Shown piece after piece: positions 1-9,976 of a DNA stretch of 28,118 bases. The stretch lies in NCBI GenBank assembly GCA_002270565.1, contig NQMI01000217.1:1-28118 (forward strand), given 5' to 3'. This stretch comes from Stenocarpella maydis. Its lineage: Eukaryota > Ascomycota > Sordariomycetes > Diaporthales > Diaporthaceae. Position numbers and translations under genes: made by a program. The notes under the pieces are model-generated. The model was not told where the DNA came from. It saw only the letters and a list, made by a program, of their open reading frames with translations, and did no database searches. Each line of letters begins with the position of its first letter. The stretch's first letter is position 1.

Positions 1-101
1 GTAACTCCTTGCTAGAAAGTCTAGGGTAACTCCTTACAACGAAGTCTAGGGTAACTCCTTGCACGGAGTACCAACGCCCTGCTGAGCGGTTCCGTTTAAC
101 A
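1..101 (-). repeat. LTR family A, copy a0, partial (5' end of LTR only)
   Basis: Reverse complement of the first 101 bases of the LTR seen complete at 3,537-4,128. It ends at 101 with the LTR start TGTTAAACGGAACCGC read on the minus strand, and carries the U3 25-base repeats. The rest lies beyond the window edge. It abuts the gypsy reverse transcriptase remnant starting at 102. It is GC-balanced, unlike that neighbour. Confidence 0.85.
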
Positions 102-1365
102 ACTACTAATATTATACGCTTAGTTAGCTAAGAGTTTAAAGTTAGGCTAAATTACCCTAAGCAAAAGCCCTACTAAGGCTCCTATCCTATTCATACTAAA
201 GAAGAACAATATACTTAGGCTCTATTTAAACTATAGAGCTCTAAATAAAATCACTCAAAAGAACTAATACCCCCTACTACTAGTAATAGAGATACTAGAT
301 AGGCTCTTAAGAGCCTATTATTTCTCTAAGGTAAATTTTATAAATATATATTATTAGATATATATATAAAAACGAGATAAATAAAAGAAAGCTTTTTAAA
401 TGCACTATAGTTACTATAAATTCTAAATACTTCCATTTAGGCTAACTAATACCCTTATAATATTTCAGTCCCATATTACTAAAGTCCTTAGAAATTATAT
501 TAATATTTACATAATTATCTACTTAAATACTATCCTTATCTTTTCTGATTTAACGGATAAATATAAGAGGTACTTATAAATTATTATTAAATGCTTATTA
601 TAAGCTAAACTTTATGGTAACCTAAAGAAATATTCTTTCTTTTGGATAAAGATTGAATTCTTTAGTTTTATTATAAACTAAAATAGTACTTAAATAAACC
701 CTAAATAGGATCAGATAATCTAAAAATAGCTGATCTCTAAAATATTCTAAGATATAAAAATATTCTTAGGATTTTATAACTTCTACTAATGGTTTATTAA
801 AGAGTATTTAGATATAATATAACCCCTAAATACCCTCCTTAAGAGGATAAAATAAAGATAGAAACCTAATAAGGTTAATTTACTTAACTCTAAAAACCAG
901 GAAGTATAAGCTACATTTAATACACTTAAGTCTAAATTTTAAGAAGCCCCTCTACTCTACTACTATAATCTAGCACTTCTAATATAAATTAAGTACAATG
1001 CTTCAGATTACACCTAAGCTGGAGTTATTTCCTAGGGAGTAGAATATAGTAGAAAGAAGATCTAGCACCCAATAGTATTTTAATTATATAAGTTTAATAA
1101 GACTGAGATAAACTAGTTTACTTGTAATAAGGAAATAAATACTATTATTTAGAGCTTTAAGTACTAGTAATAGTACCTTAAAGAAGCTAAGCACCCTATG
1201 ATAATACTTATAAATTATTATAACCTTAAGGAGTTTATAAAGTAAAAAGAGCTAATATAGAAATAAGTTTAATAATTAATATATTTAATAGGCTTTAACT
1301 TTATTATTAAATATTATCTAGGGAAGATAAACACTATTAATACACCCTTAAGTAGGCCTAACTAT
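102..1365 (+). pseudogene. Ty3/gypsy pol remnant F: reverse transcriptase and RNase H, RIP-eroded
   Basis: Reading through TAA/TAG stops gives a recognisable Ty3/gypsy reverse transcriptase followed by RNase H on the plus strand. The blocks appear in family order. There is a fingers motif like NYRALNK. The catalytic block at 520-531 reads YLNT where the family has YLDD, followed by ILIFS. Near 763-786 is FLGFYNFY, the start of the connection region. RNase H follows with YKFNKTEIN (about 1,085-1,111). The closing IIKYYLGKIN...SRPNY at 1,301-1,365 corresponds to the usual IKYRPGKxN...LSRRPDY. The catalytic aspartates are lost and many stops are present, so it is dead. LTR B interrupts it at 1,366, exactly after SRPNY. 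No integrase of this element is recognisable further on. LTR A truncates its left side. Confidence 0.85.
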
Positions 1366-1746
1366 TTTTCCGGGGTCCAGGGGAACCGGTGTATTCCGGA
1401 ATCCGGGGGAAAACCAGCCCTAGCATCCCCCCCAAGGCTATAAGAAGGGGTCTTCATGCATTACTTTTAAAAGATTTCTAGTCCTAGAGAATCAATCTTT
1501 TTATATCCTATAAATTTATATCTATCTAATATATACATATACATTATAAAATCTTTTCTTATACCCTCTTCTTCTGCCCTCCCTTTTTAGCACCCTTCAT
1601 TCCCCTTATAACTCTCTTATCACATCAGGGGCTCCTCTTCTTACCTTCCACGCTCCTCTTAAGGTGGTTGCCTGATCAGGGCTCTGGCAGAACGTGTGCC
1701 TTTTTGTGTGTGTAGAGGTTTTGTCCTCTCGCTCCCTCTTGTTACA
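1366..1746 (+). repeat. LTR family B, copy 1 (5' LTR of the gag-bearing element)
   Basis: Matches the three other B copies (3,117, 5,546, 18,805) from the TTCCGGGG start through the TATA-like CTATAAGA box, the pyrimidine-rich stretch and GCTCCCTCT. Copies 2-4 then end in a (partly mutated) GGCCCGTTTTCA. This copy instead reads TGTTACA (1,740-1,746) and runs into a leader, so its 3' terminus differs. It interrupts the F polymerase remnant. The left flanking five bases are ACTAT; the sequence after copy 2 contains ACTAG, only a 4-of-5 match. Confidence 0.8.
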
Positions 1747-1999
1747 GGGTGGAACCCTAGGTATTGGCGCGGTCCGGCTCCCTCCGGACCCACTTGGGAT
1801 TCCACACACAAGAGCGCAGATTCTGGACTTACAGGATTTTCCTTCTACTTTTTCTTTCCTTATTAAACCTAGCTTAGCTATAGCTAATATATAGCATTAG
1901 CTTATATATACTCATTACATTAGGTTCGATCTCCTATAGTTCCTTTATAATTTTCTAGTAAATTAGAACTCTAGATAAAATATTAGGAAACACACCTTA
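1747..1999 (+). other. Leader of family B element with GC-rich hairpin
   Basis: Untranslated leader between the 5' LTR and gag. The sequence after the LTR, GGGTGGAACCC, contains a TGG that could open a tRNA primer-binding site. A perfect 7-base-pair stem, GGTCCGG at 1,771-1,777 with CCGGACC at 1,784-1,790 around a six-base loop, lies about 25 bases later. Retroelement leaders often carry folded packaging or dimerisation signals; that role is inference. The first 80 bases are much less RIP-damaged than the DNA that follows. Confidence 0.4.
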
Positions 2000-3116
2000 G
2001 TAAGGTACTAAAGATAGCAGTAAGGCAGGGCCTTCAAGAGCCGCCCACAACCTAGCGAAAAATAAGTTCATATGCGTGATAACCAACCACTTAGAGTTTA
2101 GCCAAGCTATCTTTATAGCGCTATAGAATCAGGGTGTCCTAAAGAGTATTATAAGGCAGGTAGCCTAGAACGTCATTTAGGTAGCTATAGGGATCATGTA
2201 GGAAACTATATAGGAGATGCAGAATGCTGCCTATAAGTTAGTACCCCAACCCATGCCCCAACTAGCGCTACAGCTGGCGCCCTAACACTAGCTATACCCT
2301 CAACCCAATGCTACCCTAGCAACTAATACCCCTACCACTTTAGAGACCGGCCCTATTCGCATAAAAGGCAACCCCAGACCCTATAGCCCTAGTGGGCTCC
2401 AATCTATCCCCAACATTATATTTAGCTAGGGCCCTATAAGACTCTAGCGCAAGGCTCTACCCTGGCTAGCCTGGAACAGAAAGCCGAATAAATATATTAA
2501 TTTTTAAGTCTCCCTAATATTAAAACCACAGGTAGATAAACCTATAGGCTATATTAGCAATAGCTAGACGGCCTAATATAGGATATACCAGTGCCTAAGT
2601 ACTGAAGCTAGGTTTAAGATATATATATTTTTAGGAAAATAGAAGAATTAATAAGGATTTTAATCCTAAGAAGTTAATTGCCCATATAGATTATATCTTC
2701 TCCTTAGTTATTTACAAGCAATAAGGGCAGAATAGCCTCATGAGGCTTAGGTAAAAAGATAGCCAGGCTTTTAGGGAGTTTATTATAAACTTTAAGAGGA
2801 CTCTTATAATAGTAGGGGGGTATAATTGGGATAATAAATCCTGAATAGTATAGCTATACAAAGGTATATTTAAAGCCCTAAAGAATAAGCTAATTACTAT
2901 TACACTACTAATGGAGTTTAAGGAGTATATAGTAGCTATCTCATAGATTGCCTAAATGTTTAAATAAACTAGGGAATTTAAGGCGCTATACTATAGTCTC
3001 TACTATAATAAATAGATATCTTATGCAGCATTAGGTATAGCCCCTGCATTAGCCTAGTTAGGTTCCGCCTTAAGTAACCAAAAGCAGTTAGGCTACCTAA
3101 TAGTAGATATAGATGG
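2000..3116 (+). pseudogene. Gag remnant of family B Ty3/gypsy element, no pol
   Basis: Translated through TAA/TAG stops, the plus strand gives a proline/glutamine-rich N-terminal part (about 2,220-2,400) and then a retrotransposon Gag core (about 2,540-3,000). Visible blocks are RFKIYIFLG, QAFREFIINFKRTLI, GGYNWDNKS and LYKGIFKALKNKL. This resembles the fungal gypsy pattern of a tyrosine- and aromatic-rich block, a Phe-Arg helix, the AGGYNWDD loop and a short LRxGL helix. Gag forms the cytoplasmic virus-like particle of the retrotransposon. The frame has many stops and is dead. No zinc knuckle, protease or polymerase follows: LTR B starts directly at 3,117. The element is therefore either an internal deletion or a gag-only derivative. 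Confidence 0.7.
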
Positions 3117-3503
3117 TGTTCCGGGGTCTAGGGGAACCGGTGTGTTCCGGAATCCAGGGGAAAACCAGCCCTAGCGTCGCCTCCAAGACTATAAGAAGGG
3201 GCCCTCCTGCATTGCTTTTGAAAAATTTCTAGTCCTAGAGAATCAATCTTTTTATACCGTGTGAATTTATATCTATCTGATACATATATATATACTGTAA
3301 AATTATTTCTTATACCCTCTTCTTTCTGCCTCCTCTTTTTGGCATCCTCTATTCTCCTTATAACTCTCTTATTACATTAGGGGCTCCTCTTCTTGCCTTC
3401 TATGCTCCTTTTAAGGTAGTTGCTTGATCTGGGCTCTAGCAGAATGTATGCCTTTTTATATATATAGAGGTTTTATCCTCTTGCTCCCTCTAGTCCATTT
3501 TAA
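3117..3503 (+). repeat. LTR family B, copy 2 (probable 3' LTR)
   Basis: Starts TGTTCCGGGG and runs as in the other B copies. It ends AGTCCATTTTA where copies 3 and 4 read GGCCCGTTTTCA; these differences are mostly C-to-T and G-to-A, as RIP makes them. It lies in the same orientation as copy 1, with leader and gag between. Bases 3,504-3,536 are a short unassigned remainder before LTR A. Confidence 0.85.
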
Positions 3504-3577
3504 CTAGTATCTGCCCTATAAATCAAATATGGGTTTTGTTAAACGGAACCGCTTAGCAGGGCGTTGGTACTCCGTGC

Positions 3578-3652
3578 AAGGAGTTACCCTAGACTTCGTT
3601 GTAAGGAGTTACCCTAGACTTTCTAGCAAGGAGTTACCCTAGACTTGTGAGT
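3578..3652 (+). repeat. 25-bp tandem repeat x3 in U3 of LTR A
   Basis: Three units at 3,578, 3,603 and 3,628, each starting AAGGAGTTACCCTAGACTT and then differing in the last six bases. Copy a4 has two units (26,363 and 26,388) and copy a3 has three shorter, 24-base units. Repeats in U3 commonly act as transcription factor sites in retrotransposon LTRs; that role here is inference. Confidence 0.85.
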
Positions 3653-3977
3653 CAGGCGATTTTCGCTAAGTACGCCCAGTGCGTGCGTGACGCAAGATGA
3701 GTTTGGTGGCCGTGAGTCGATTATTTTGGCCTGCATTTGCACCTTAATTCAGACCTCTGCATTACCCTTATTTCTTACCCAAAAAGTATATGACTTAGTG
3801 CATTGGATAGCCTGATTTCTGAAGTTTGTATGTACTTAATTTGGGCATTGCTAGGGCTATGGTTGGCTGGCTGCTTGGAACCAAAGATGGTGTGTTGGAA
3901 GGGCGAATTTTCCGGCATTTGCAAATTTGCACCAGAGCCTACCGCAGCGTGCCCAGGGGTGAGACGACGTCGGAGGG

Positions 3978-3984
3978 TATATAA
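3978..3984 (+). promoter_or_regulatory. TATA box of LTR A
   Basis: TATATAA within GGGTATATAAGGAGGG, about 440 bases into the LTR and 145 before its end. It is conserved at 26,738-26,744 and, on the minus strand, at 22,424-22,430. It would set the start of the R region some 25-35 bases downstream. Confidence 0.6.
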
Positions 3985-4128
3985 GGAGGGCTTACAGAAG
4001 CCCAACTTAATTCAATACAAAGTTGTCCAGACCATTGTCAATCGTCCGAATTCGCCTCAGAGCACCACACTGCGACCCTGCCGAAACACACGCTGAACTG
4101 AATGCTATTTTATAGCACAAATTCATCA

Positions 4129-5545
4129 GAATATATACCCTAGGCTATTAGTATTGAGCATCTTTAATAAGGATACTCAGCAGCTTAGTATAATTAATAC
4201 TCATCCTAATTAGAGAACTTATAATAAGATATATCCCTAGATAAGCGAATATATTAGCTATTTTTCTACTATTAAACTACCTAAAGGGTTCTTAAAGTAT
4301 ATATATTCCTTAATCCAGGTAAATATTATGCCTTAATAGGGATTAACTACCTATAGACTTCTTATAGCTACCTATATTGCCTTCTTTCTTTAAGAGAATT
4401 ATAGAAAGAATAGATAGTAGTTTAAAGACTGGGTTAAAACCAGACTGCTTAAATCCACCCCTCCTAGCCTACTCCCTAAGAAGGTATTAGATCTTATCTA
4501 GGGTTTTACTATCTAAGTAGAGCTTAAAAAATCCGGGCAACTCATTAGGGGTATCCAGAATACCCTAATTATTAGCTATAATAAATATATAAGGCTCCTA
4601 ATAAGAAAGAGTATTATATACTGTTAGGCTAATATTATAAGGATAGATAAGGGGGAGACTAGGTATTATGCTATATTAGGTATAGGATTAAAGCTAGGCT
4701 AAAATCTACTAAGCTTCTTTATAGTAAGGTTTAATAAGGCTGATCTTTTAAGGTCCATTAATATCCAGACTTCTAGAGTAAGTAAAACTCTTATTCCCCC
4801 TACTAGCTAGGAAGACTAGCTACCTATCCAAAAATTTAAGATACCTAGTATAGCTATAAAGGATCTAATCATAATATATAGGCTTAGTCTTCATAATAAT
4901 CCATTCAAGATACTTAAGCTTCTACCTTAAGTAGATAGAGTATAGATATATGGAGAAGATAGCCTTAGGATACTAAATAAAGTAAGAATTACGCTATAGA
5001 TGCTTAATCAGAATAGGGCTAGAATGCTATAGGGTAATCCCATTAGACTTCTATTATAGTAAATATTAGAAGCAAGCATTAAGAATATATCTTTAGGAGG
5101 AAATATAAATATAGGTAGGATAACCCCTAAGCGATTAAGTATCTCTAGGTCTTTATTATTATCTCTATCCTCTACTCCAGCTATACCGCCATTATATTGC
5201 CTATTACCTGCCATAATGAGAATTATATTAATTCAGGAGTATAACTAGAATATAAGTAAGTAGGTAGGTATTAAGGAAGTAAATTACTAGGTCCCTATGC
5301 TTATAATTAGTAATAGCTATTAATCCTAGGTATATAGAAACGCTATTAAATGGGAGGAAAAGAACTATAAACTAAACCTATTTTAGTAAGGTGAGAGTAG
5401 AATAAGCAGGCTAGAAACTAGGAGCTATAAAGGGTCTAATAGAGTTAAATTCAGCTATATTATCTAATTAGAAGAGGGAAGTAATTTTAGTTATTTTATG
5501 TAAACTATTGCTTATTTATACTCTATAATAGTTTAAAGAGGGGTA
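4129..5545 (+). pseudogene. Unidentified RIP-eroded frame downstream of LTR A
   Basis: One plus-strand frame can be followed from about 4,158 to 5,480 (some 440 codons) with about 27 stops, all TAA or TAG and none needing a frameshift. The least interrupted part is about 4,560-5,210. Local stretches look protein-like, for example ENYRKNR followed by FKDWVKTRL, and RTSRVSKTLIPPTS-like text. I see no reverse transcriptase, integrase, RNase H, zinc knuckle or known transposase signature. In the part checked (about 4,158-4,590) another frame has a similar stop density, so coding origin is only a suggestion. It could be an unknown retroelement or DNA-transposon ORF. LTR B bounds it on the right. 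Confidence 0.3.
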
Positions 5546-5930
5546 TATTTTAGGGCTTAGGGGAACTAGTATATTCTGGAAGCTAGGGGAAAACTAGACC
5601 TAGCGTTACCCCTAAGACTATAAAAAGGGGCCCTCCTGCATTACTTTTAAAAATTTCTAATCCTAGAGAATCAATCTTTTTATACCCTATAAATTTATAT
5701 CTATCTGATATATATATATATACTATAAAATCTTTTCTTATACCCTCTTCTTCTGCCCTCCCTTTTTAGCACCCTTTATTCCCCTTTTAACTCTCTTATT
5801 GCGTTAGGGGCTCCTCTTCTTGCCTTCTACGCTCCTCTTGAGGTAGTTGCTTGGTCAGGGCTCTGGCAGAACGTGTGCCTTTTTGTGTATGTAGAGGTTA
5901 TGTCCTCTCGCTCCCTCTGGCCCGTTTTCA
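5546..5930 (+). repeat. LTR family B, copy 3, solo, strongly RIP-mutated at its 5' end
   Basis: Starts TATTTTAGGG, where the family has TGTTCCGGGG (G-to-A and C-to-T changes), and ends intact with GGCCCGTTTTCA at 5,930. TATA-like CTATAAAAAGG is retained. The five-base flanks (GGGTA and ATAGG) do not match. No gag or pol follows that can be assigned to it. Confidence 0.85.
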
Positions 5931-8238
5931 ATAGGTTACTTCTTTTAAATTATAAAATTTCAAGTATAATGTTATTACTATATTTATAATATTGAAATCA
6001 ATACTTTGACTACAATTAGTACAAATAAGTTATAAGAAATTAATCTTTATATTAATAATTCTATTATTATAAATTACCTTTCATTTATTAATTATATTAA
6101 GTAAATAACGTTTTATTTTCCTTTATTAAAGTGTCCTATATGAATTCATGATTGCTAATCAAATAAAGTTTCCTTAGGCTTTATTATTAATAAATATTAG
6201 AAAGGGTTATTACCTAATCTATATTAAGATCTTAAGATATTTATATTTCCTACTTTTTACTATATAGAGAGACCGTTTTTATTCCTTTATAGCTAGCTAA
6301 AGCTTATTCAAGTATAGCCTTTGGTATTCTTTGCTATTTTATCTTTAATAAGGACCTTCTTAATCCTTTAAATAGCTCCTTTTATAAGCTTATATACTAC
6401 TTATAATACTATTATTACTAATATAAGGCCTTTCAATACTATATTTTAGCATTTAAAGGTAAGAGTATATTTATTTAATATCTTTCTATATACTAGTTTC
6501 AATTCTTTACTTAATATATATTTAATAATCATAATAAATATACTACTTTATATTACTAGAGTTTATAAATTAGTTAGGTAGCGATTAGATTATAACTCCA
6601 ATATAGTATATTCTAAGTTTAGGGTATAATTAGTAATATTTTAATACCCTAGTTTATTTTATTTATGAAGCCTAAAATCTTTATTTGAGGCTTCTTTGTC
6701 TAAAAGGTATATTAGATTATAGTTCAGAAAGGAGACCATTTAACTGAATTTAGTATAATGTTTAGGTTTAATTTTAATAATAATATTACCTTATTATTTC
6801 TTATATGGGCTTTTAATTATCCTTCTTTTTATTATATTTATAATATTTAATATTATTGTGTCTTTCCCTATCTATTATTAAGCTATATTAAGCTTTATAA
6901 ATCTTATATATTATCTTAAAAGTATAATTCTAAATTAATACTATTTTCTAGTTTTAGCCTTATACTAAAAGCTATTAAAGCTATTACCCTTTTTTTCCTT
7001 GAATAGGTCTTAAAAGAAAGTCTTTAGAATAATTTTATAGCCTTTATAAGTATTAAAGATTTCTTAAGTCTTATATTTCTATTATATAAAGTGTTTATTT
7101 TCTTAATAGTTCTTAAAATAGGGTTTAGATTATATAAAACATTATCTCCTTAGATAAAATACTATTTATATATCTATTTTATACTAAATTAAATACTTAA
7201 TTTATAGAACGGTTAATAAGCCTTAATGTAAATTAAATAAGTTTAAAGTTATCTTAGGGCTTTATTTGTAGGATATAAGAGTATCAAACTTTATATACTC
7301 TCCAGCTAAAATAAGTATATTAGTAATATTAATAGTTACTTCTAAATATAAACTTCTTACTAAAGTATTTTTATGTTTTTATTTTAATAATCATTTTTAA
7401 AATTCTTAATAAGTAATAAATATATATTTAATACTAAGTATCTGTTACTAAATATTATACTAAAGATTATTATTATTATTAAGATTTTAAATCTAAATAT
7501 CAGAAAATAAATCTTTAAGGTAATTATATAAATTATTATTTAAAGTTTATATAAAATATTTAAATATGAATACTTAGACCATAATAATTATACCTAATTT
7601 ATGACTAATAAATCTAGTAAATAAGTTTATATTTAAGGAGTATTTAAAATAAAATTATTTCAAGTAATATAAGGATAATAATTAAAAGCTATTACAACCA
7701 ATATAAATAAATACCTAAAGTATCTATTAAAGAGCTATCCTAAGCTATATTATCTAAAAGTAATAATTATAAGTTTATATAATCTATTTTTTCACCTTAA
7801 AATAATAGGAGTATTGTTCCTTATAGCTTACTTGAAGTATTGCTTGCTAAAAGTAATAGGAGTAATGGAGCGTTTAGATTATTTAGAGTGATAGTATTAC
7901 TCTAACTGTCTTAGTTATCCTTTTAATCTATTATATATCCTTGCCAGATTATGCTTCTTTCTACTAGCCTATCTAGCTAGCCGATAGGGTGTATTTATGC
8001 CTCAAGGGGACTAATAGTTAGTCCCTAGTTCTATTCCTATCACATTCATAACACTTAGCTCTTCTAGATTTAATATTATCAAATGCTTCCTTTCCTTATT
8101 TCTTCTTTTCTTAGCAAGATTAAGTAATATTTAAAATCCTATAATATTATGCAAGAGTTAAAAGCTTTACTTCTTATATATTCCTCTTTTGGAGTTTTTA
8201 TGCTGTTTAATAAATCCTCTGCTAATTCATACTTTTAA
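5931..8238. other. AT-rich RIP debris, no identifiable gene
   Basis: About 2.3 kb of extremely AT-rich sequence, poor in CpA, TpG and CpG. Both strands are full of TAA/TAG stops and I could not recover a polymerase, integrase or Gag motif with confidence. A cysteine pair on the minus strand near 8,050 (reading CYEC) is too little to call a zinc knuckle. Most likely old transposon remains. Confidence 0.6.
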
Positions 8239-8400
8239 TGTGACCAACGTCGGAAGGTCTAAGTCTTCGAAGTGGGCCCCGAAGCAAATCCGTGGGTAAC
8301 TGGGTACTATTCCTCCTCGGAAGTCTAGGCCCTGGTACACAAGTTACCTAGCAATTCTGCAGCAGCAGGTATATATTCCTTTTATACCATTTTTGTAACA
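8239..8400. repeat. GC-rich LTR-like island (162 bp)
   Basis: A sharply GC-richer patch inside AT-rich debris. It begins TGTGACCAAC and ends TTTTTGTAACA, so its ends form an imperfect inverted pair (TGTGAC/GTAACA) of the TG...CA type expected for a small LTR. The flanking five bases (TTTAA and AGTAT) do not match, so there is no target duplication to prove insertion. It resembles no other copy in the window. Confidence 0.4.
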
Positions 8401-8924
8401 AGTATTTCTGAAAGTTAAAAAGATTTAACTTTTTCATAATTATTTTAATACACTAAATTTAATAATTAGTTTTATTTTTTAATTAATTTCTTAACTTATT
8501 ACTATTAATAATATATTTAGAAATCTACTAAGTAAGATCTCCTACATAAAGTTTCCTTTTAATATTCTATAATTAAACTTTAGTTAATTATCAATCTTCT
8601 TAATTAGTTCATACTAAAACCTAGAACTAATGAAACTAAGTATAGTTTTCTTTTACTTATTAAAATGAACTAATTAGACTCTAAATTAGTTTTAATGTAA
8701 AAGACACAAATGAATTTACAACCCTTATTACATCTATCTAAAGAATCGCGGCGCAAACGTTCATTATATAAATAATATATACTATAACTAGTTACTTATA
8801 AGGATGAAGCAAGTTATTTCTTATAGTAATATAATGCAATTATACTTTTAAATCCAAATAGAAATTTAGAGTCAGAATAGAATCTTGGTAATAGGCTTAC
8901 AAAATAAAATTAAAATACAATATA
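8401..8924. other. AT-rich debris up to the isochore border
   Basis: AT-rich sequence without recognisable coding content. A few CpG-containing bases near 8,748-8,760 are the first sign of the change in composition. The border to balanced DNA is sharp, at about 8,930. Confidence 0.5.
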
Positions 8925-9976
8925 TTAAGGACTAGTATTCGGTGTCCCCGTAATAATTGGTGCCTGGCGGACTATGTCAGATAGTGTCATCGTACAGCAG
9001 CGCCGCGTGACTAAACGATATTGCCAGCATGCAATGGTGGGTTGAGTGAGGAGTTTGACAACGGTTGGCTTGGTGAATGTTACGATAGGGCCACAATTGA
9101 TTGGCCGTCTGTGAGGAGAAAAGTCTGCAATGCTGCTGTGCAACACTTCAGATAGGGGGCGGTGGCCTTTCCATTTTTGTTCATGTTGCGAATGATCGAA
9201 TGGATCCCAGCCCGGGACTCTGGAGATCGCTCAGACTGGGTAAAATACCTAATCTAGATCGGTCAAGCGCAATGAATGGAGAATGTGACTTGGGCGAGCT
9301 CACCAGCGGTGTCATTTTTCTTTGGCCCGGTATTTGCCTCTGGACCTATGAAGACCTCGGGGTGTGCTAGGACTACCAGGGAGGCTCACTGCCTTGCTCG
9401 GGATTCGAAGCGTCCCTAGGTTCAGCTGATAAATTTCTTTCCAGCGGGCCCCCGCTTCTGTGCTACACAATCCGCCAGCGCATGTAAGCATCGTAGGCGA
9501 TCTCTGCGGTCAATCTGAAGGATCCAAGAGGCAGAAGCAGCGCATTCCAGTGAAGGGTAGAGGGATTCGAAGGCATTGGAAGAGATCGCATTAGACACAA
9601 ACCATTGAGTCATGATATGACGGCGCTGATGCATTGGGCACTGGGATTTGGAGGCTCGTATGCCAGTGTAGAATCATCGACCGGAACACAAGAACAGGCA
9701 ATATGGCATTAGCGACCACATTTACGCAATTACAGGAGCAGTTCCGTATTACAGACAGATTCCACTATATTCTCTCTATTTCTATCCACAAATCCTTTGC
9801 CAGGACATCGCTGATGACCATGGTTCTGAACTACGAGGAATTCAGTGATCTGGACCAAATCAGGAATTGGGGACCTAGAGCGGCCGCGGGGGGGCCCCTA
9901 GGAAATTCAGCGACGGTGCCCAAATAATAGGACGATCAAGACTAACTCGACAGCGCCCAGCCCACTTTTATCAGCC

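Larger units (their letters stand above)
3537..4128 (+). repeat. LTR family A, copy a1, complete (592 bp)
   Basis: The best copy of family A: starts TGTTAAACGGAACCGC and ends ...AAATTCATCA, the usual TG...CA of LTRs. The same right end is found at 22,276 (minus) and 26,892. It carries a 3 x 25-base repeat in U3 and a TATA box, so it has the anatomy of a U3-R-U5 LTR. It is nearly identical to the other copies and shows little RIP although its surroundings are saturated. I see no target duplication and no second same-strand LTR pairing with it, so it appears to be solo or the end of a lost element. Confidence 0.85.

Noticed and set aside
1694..1894. 66-codon plus-strand ORF and its antisense 67-codon ORF
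   Set aside because: They cross the LTR B end and leader; they are by-products of the less mutated leader sequence.
1918..1936. TTAGGTTCGATCTCCTA, resembling a tRNA T-arm
   Set aside because: No matching D-arm, anticodon arm or acceptor stem lies upstream; the surrounding sequence is RIP-type AT-rich leader.
1366..3508. Five-base target duplication ACTAT/ACTAG around the family B element
   Set aside because: Only four of five bases match, and the mismatch (T/G) is not a RIP-type change; the exact LTR end is also uncertain.
3578..3652. Regular 25-base repeats with differing tails, CRISPR-like at first sight
   Set aside because: They are head-to-tail units within an LTR of a eukaryotic retrotransposon, with no spacers of constant size and no cas genes.
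3803..4096. ORF of about 97 codons conserved at 3,803, 22,303 and 26,572, with a 76-codon antisense ORF
   Set aside because: All lie inside copies of LTR A. Their conservation follows from LTR identity, and they span the TATA box and U3/R region, so they are not evidence of a protein.
4158..5480. Starship captain (DUF3435 tyrosine recombinase) as an identity for the eroded frame
   Set aside because: I could not place the R-H-R-Y catalytic residues or any captain-like block.
8040..8075. Minus-strand CYEC followed by basic residues, a possible Gag zinc knuckle
   Set aside because: The second half of the CCHC motif is missing and cannot be derived by simple C-to-T or G-to-A changes.
9420..9634. 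70-codon minus-strand ORF with an alternating hydrophobic pattern, considered as a transcription factor fragment
   Set aside because: No Zn2Cys6 or fungal transcription-factor motif could be found, and no adjoining exon in phase.
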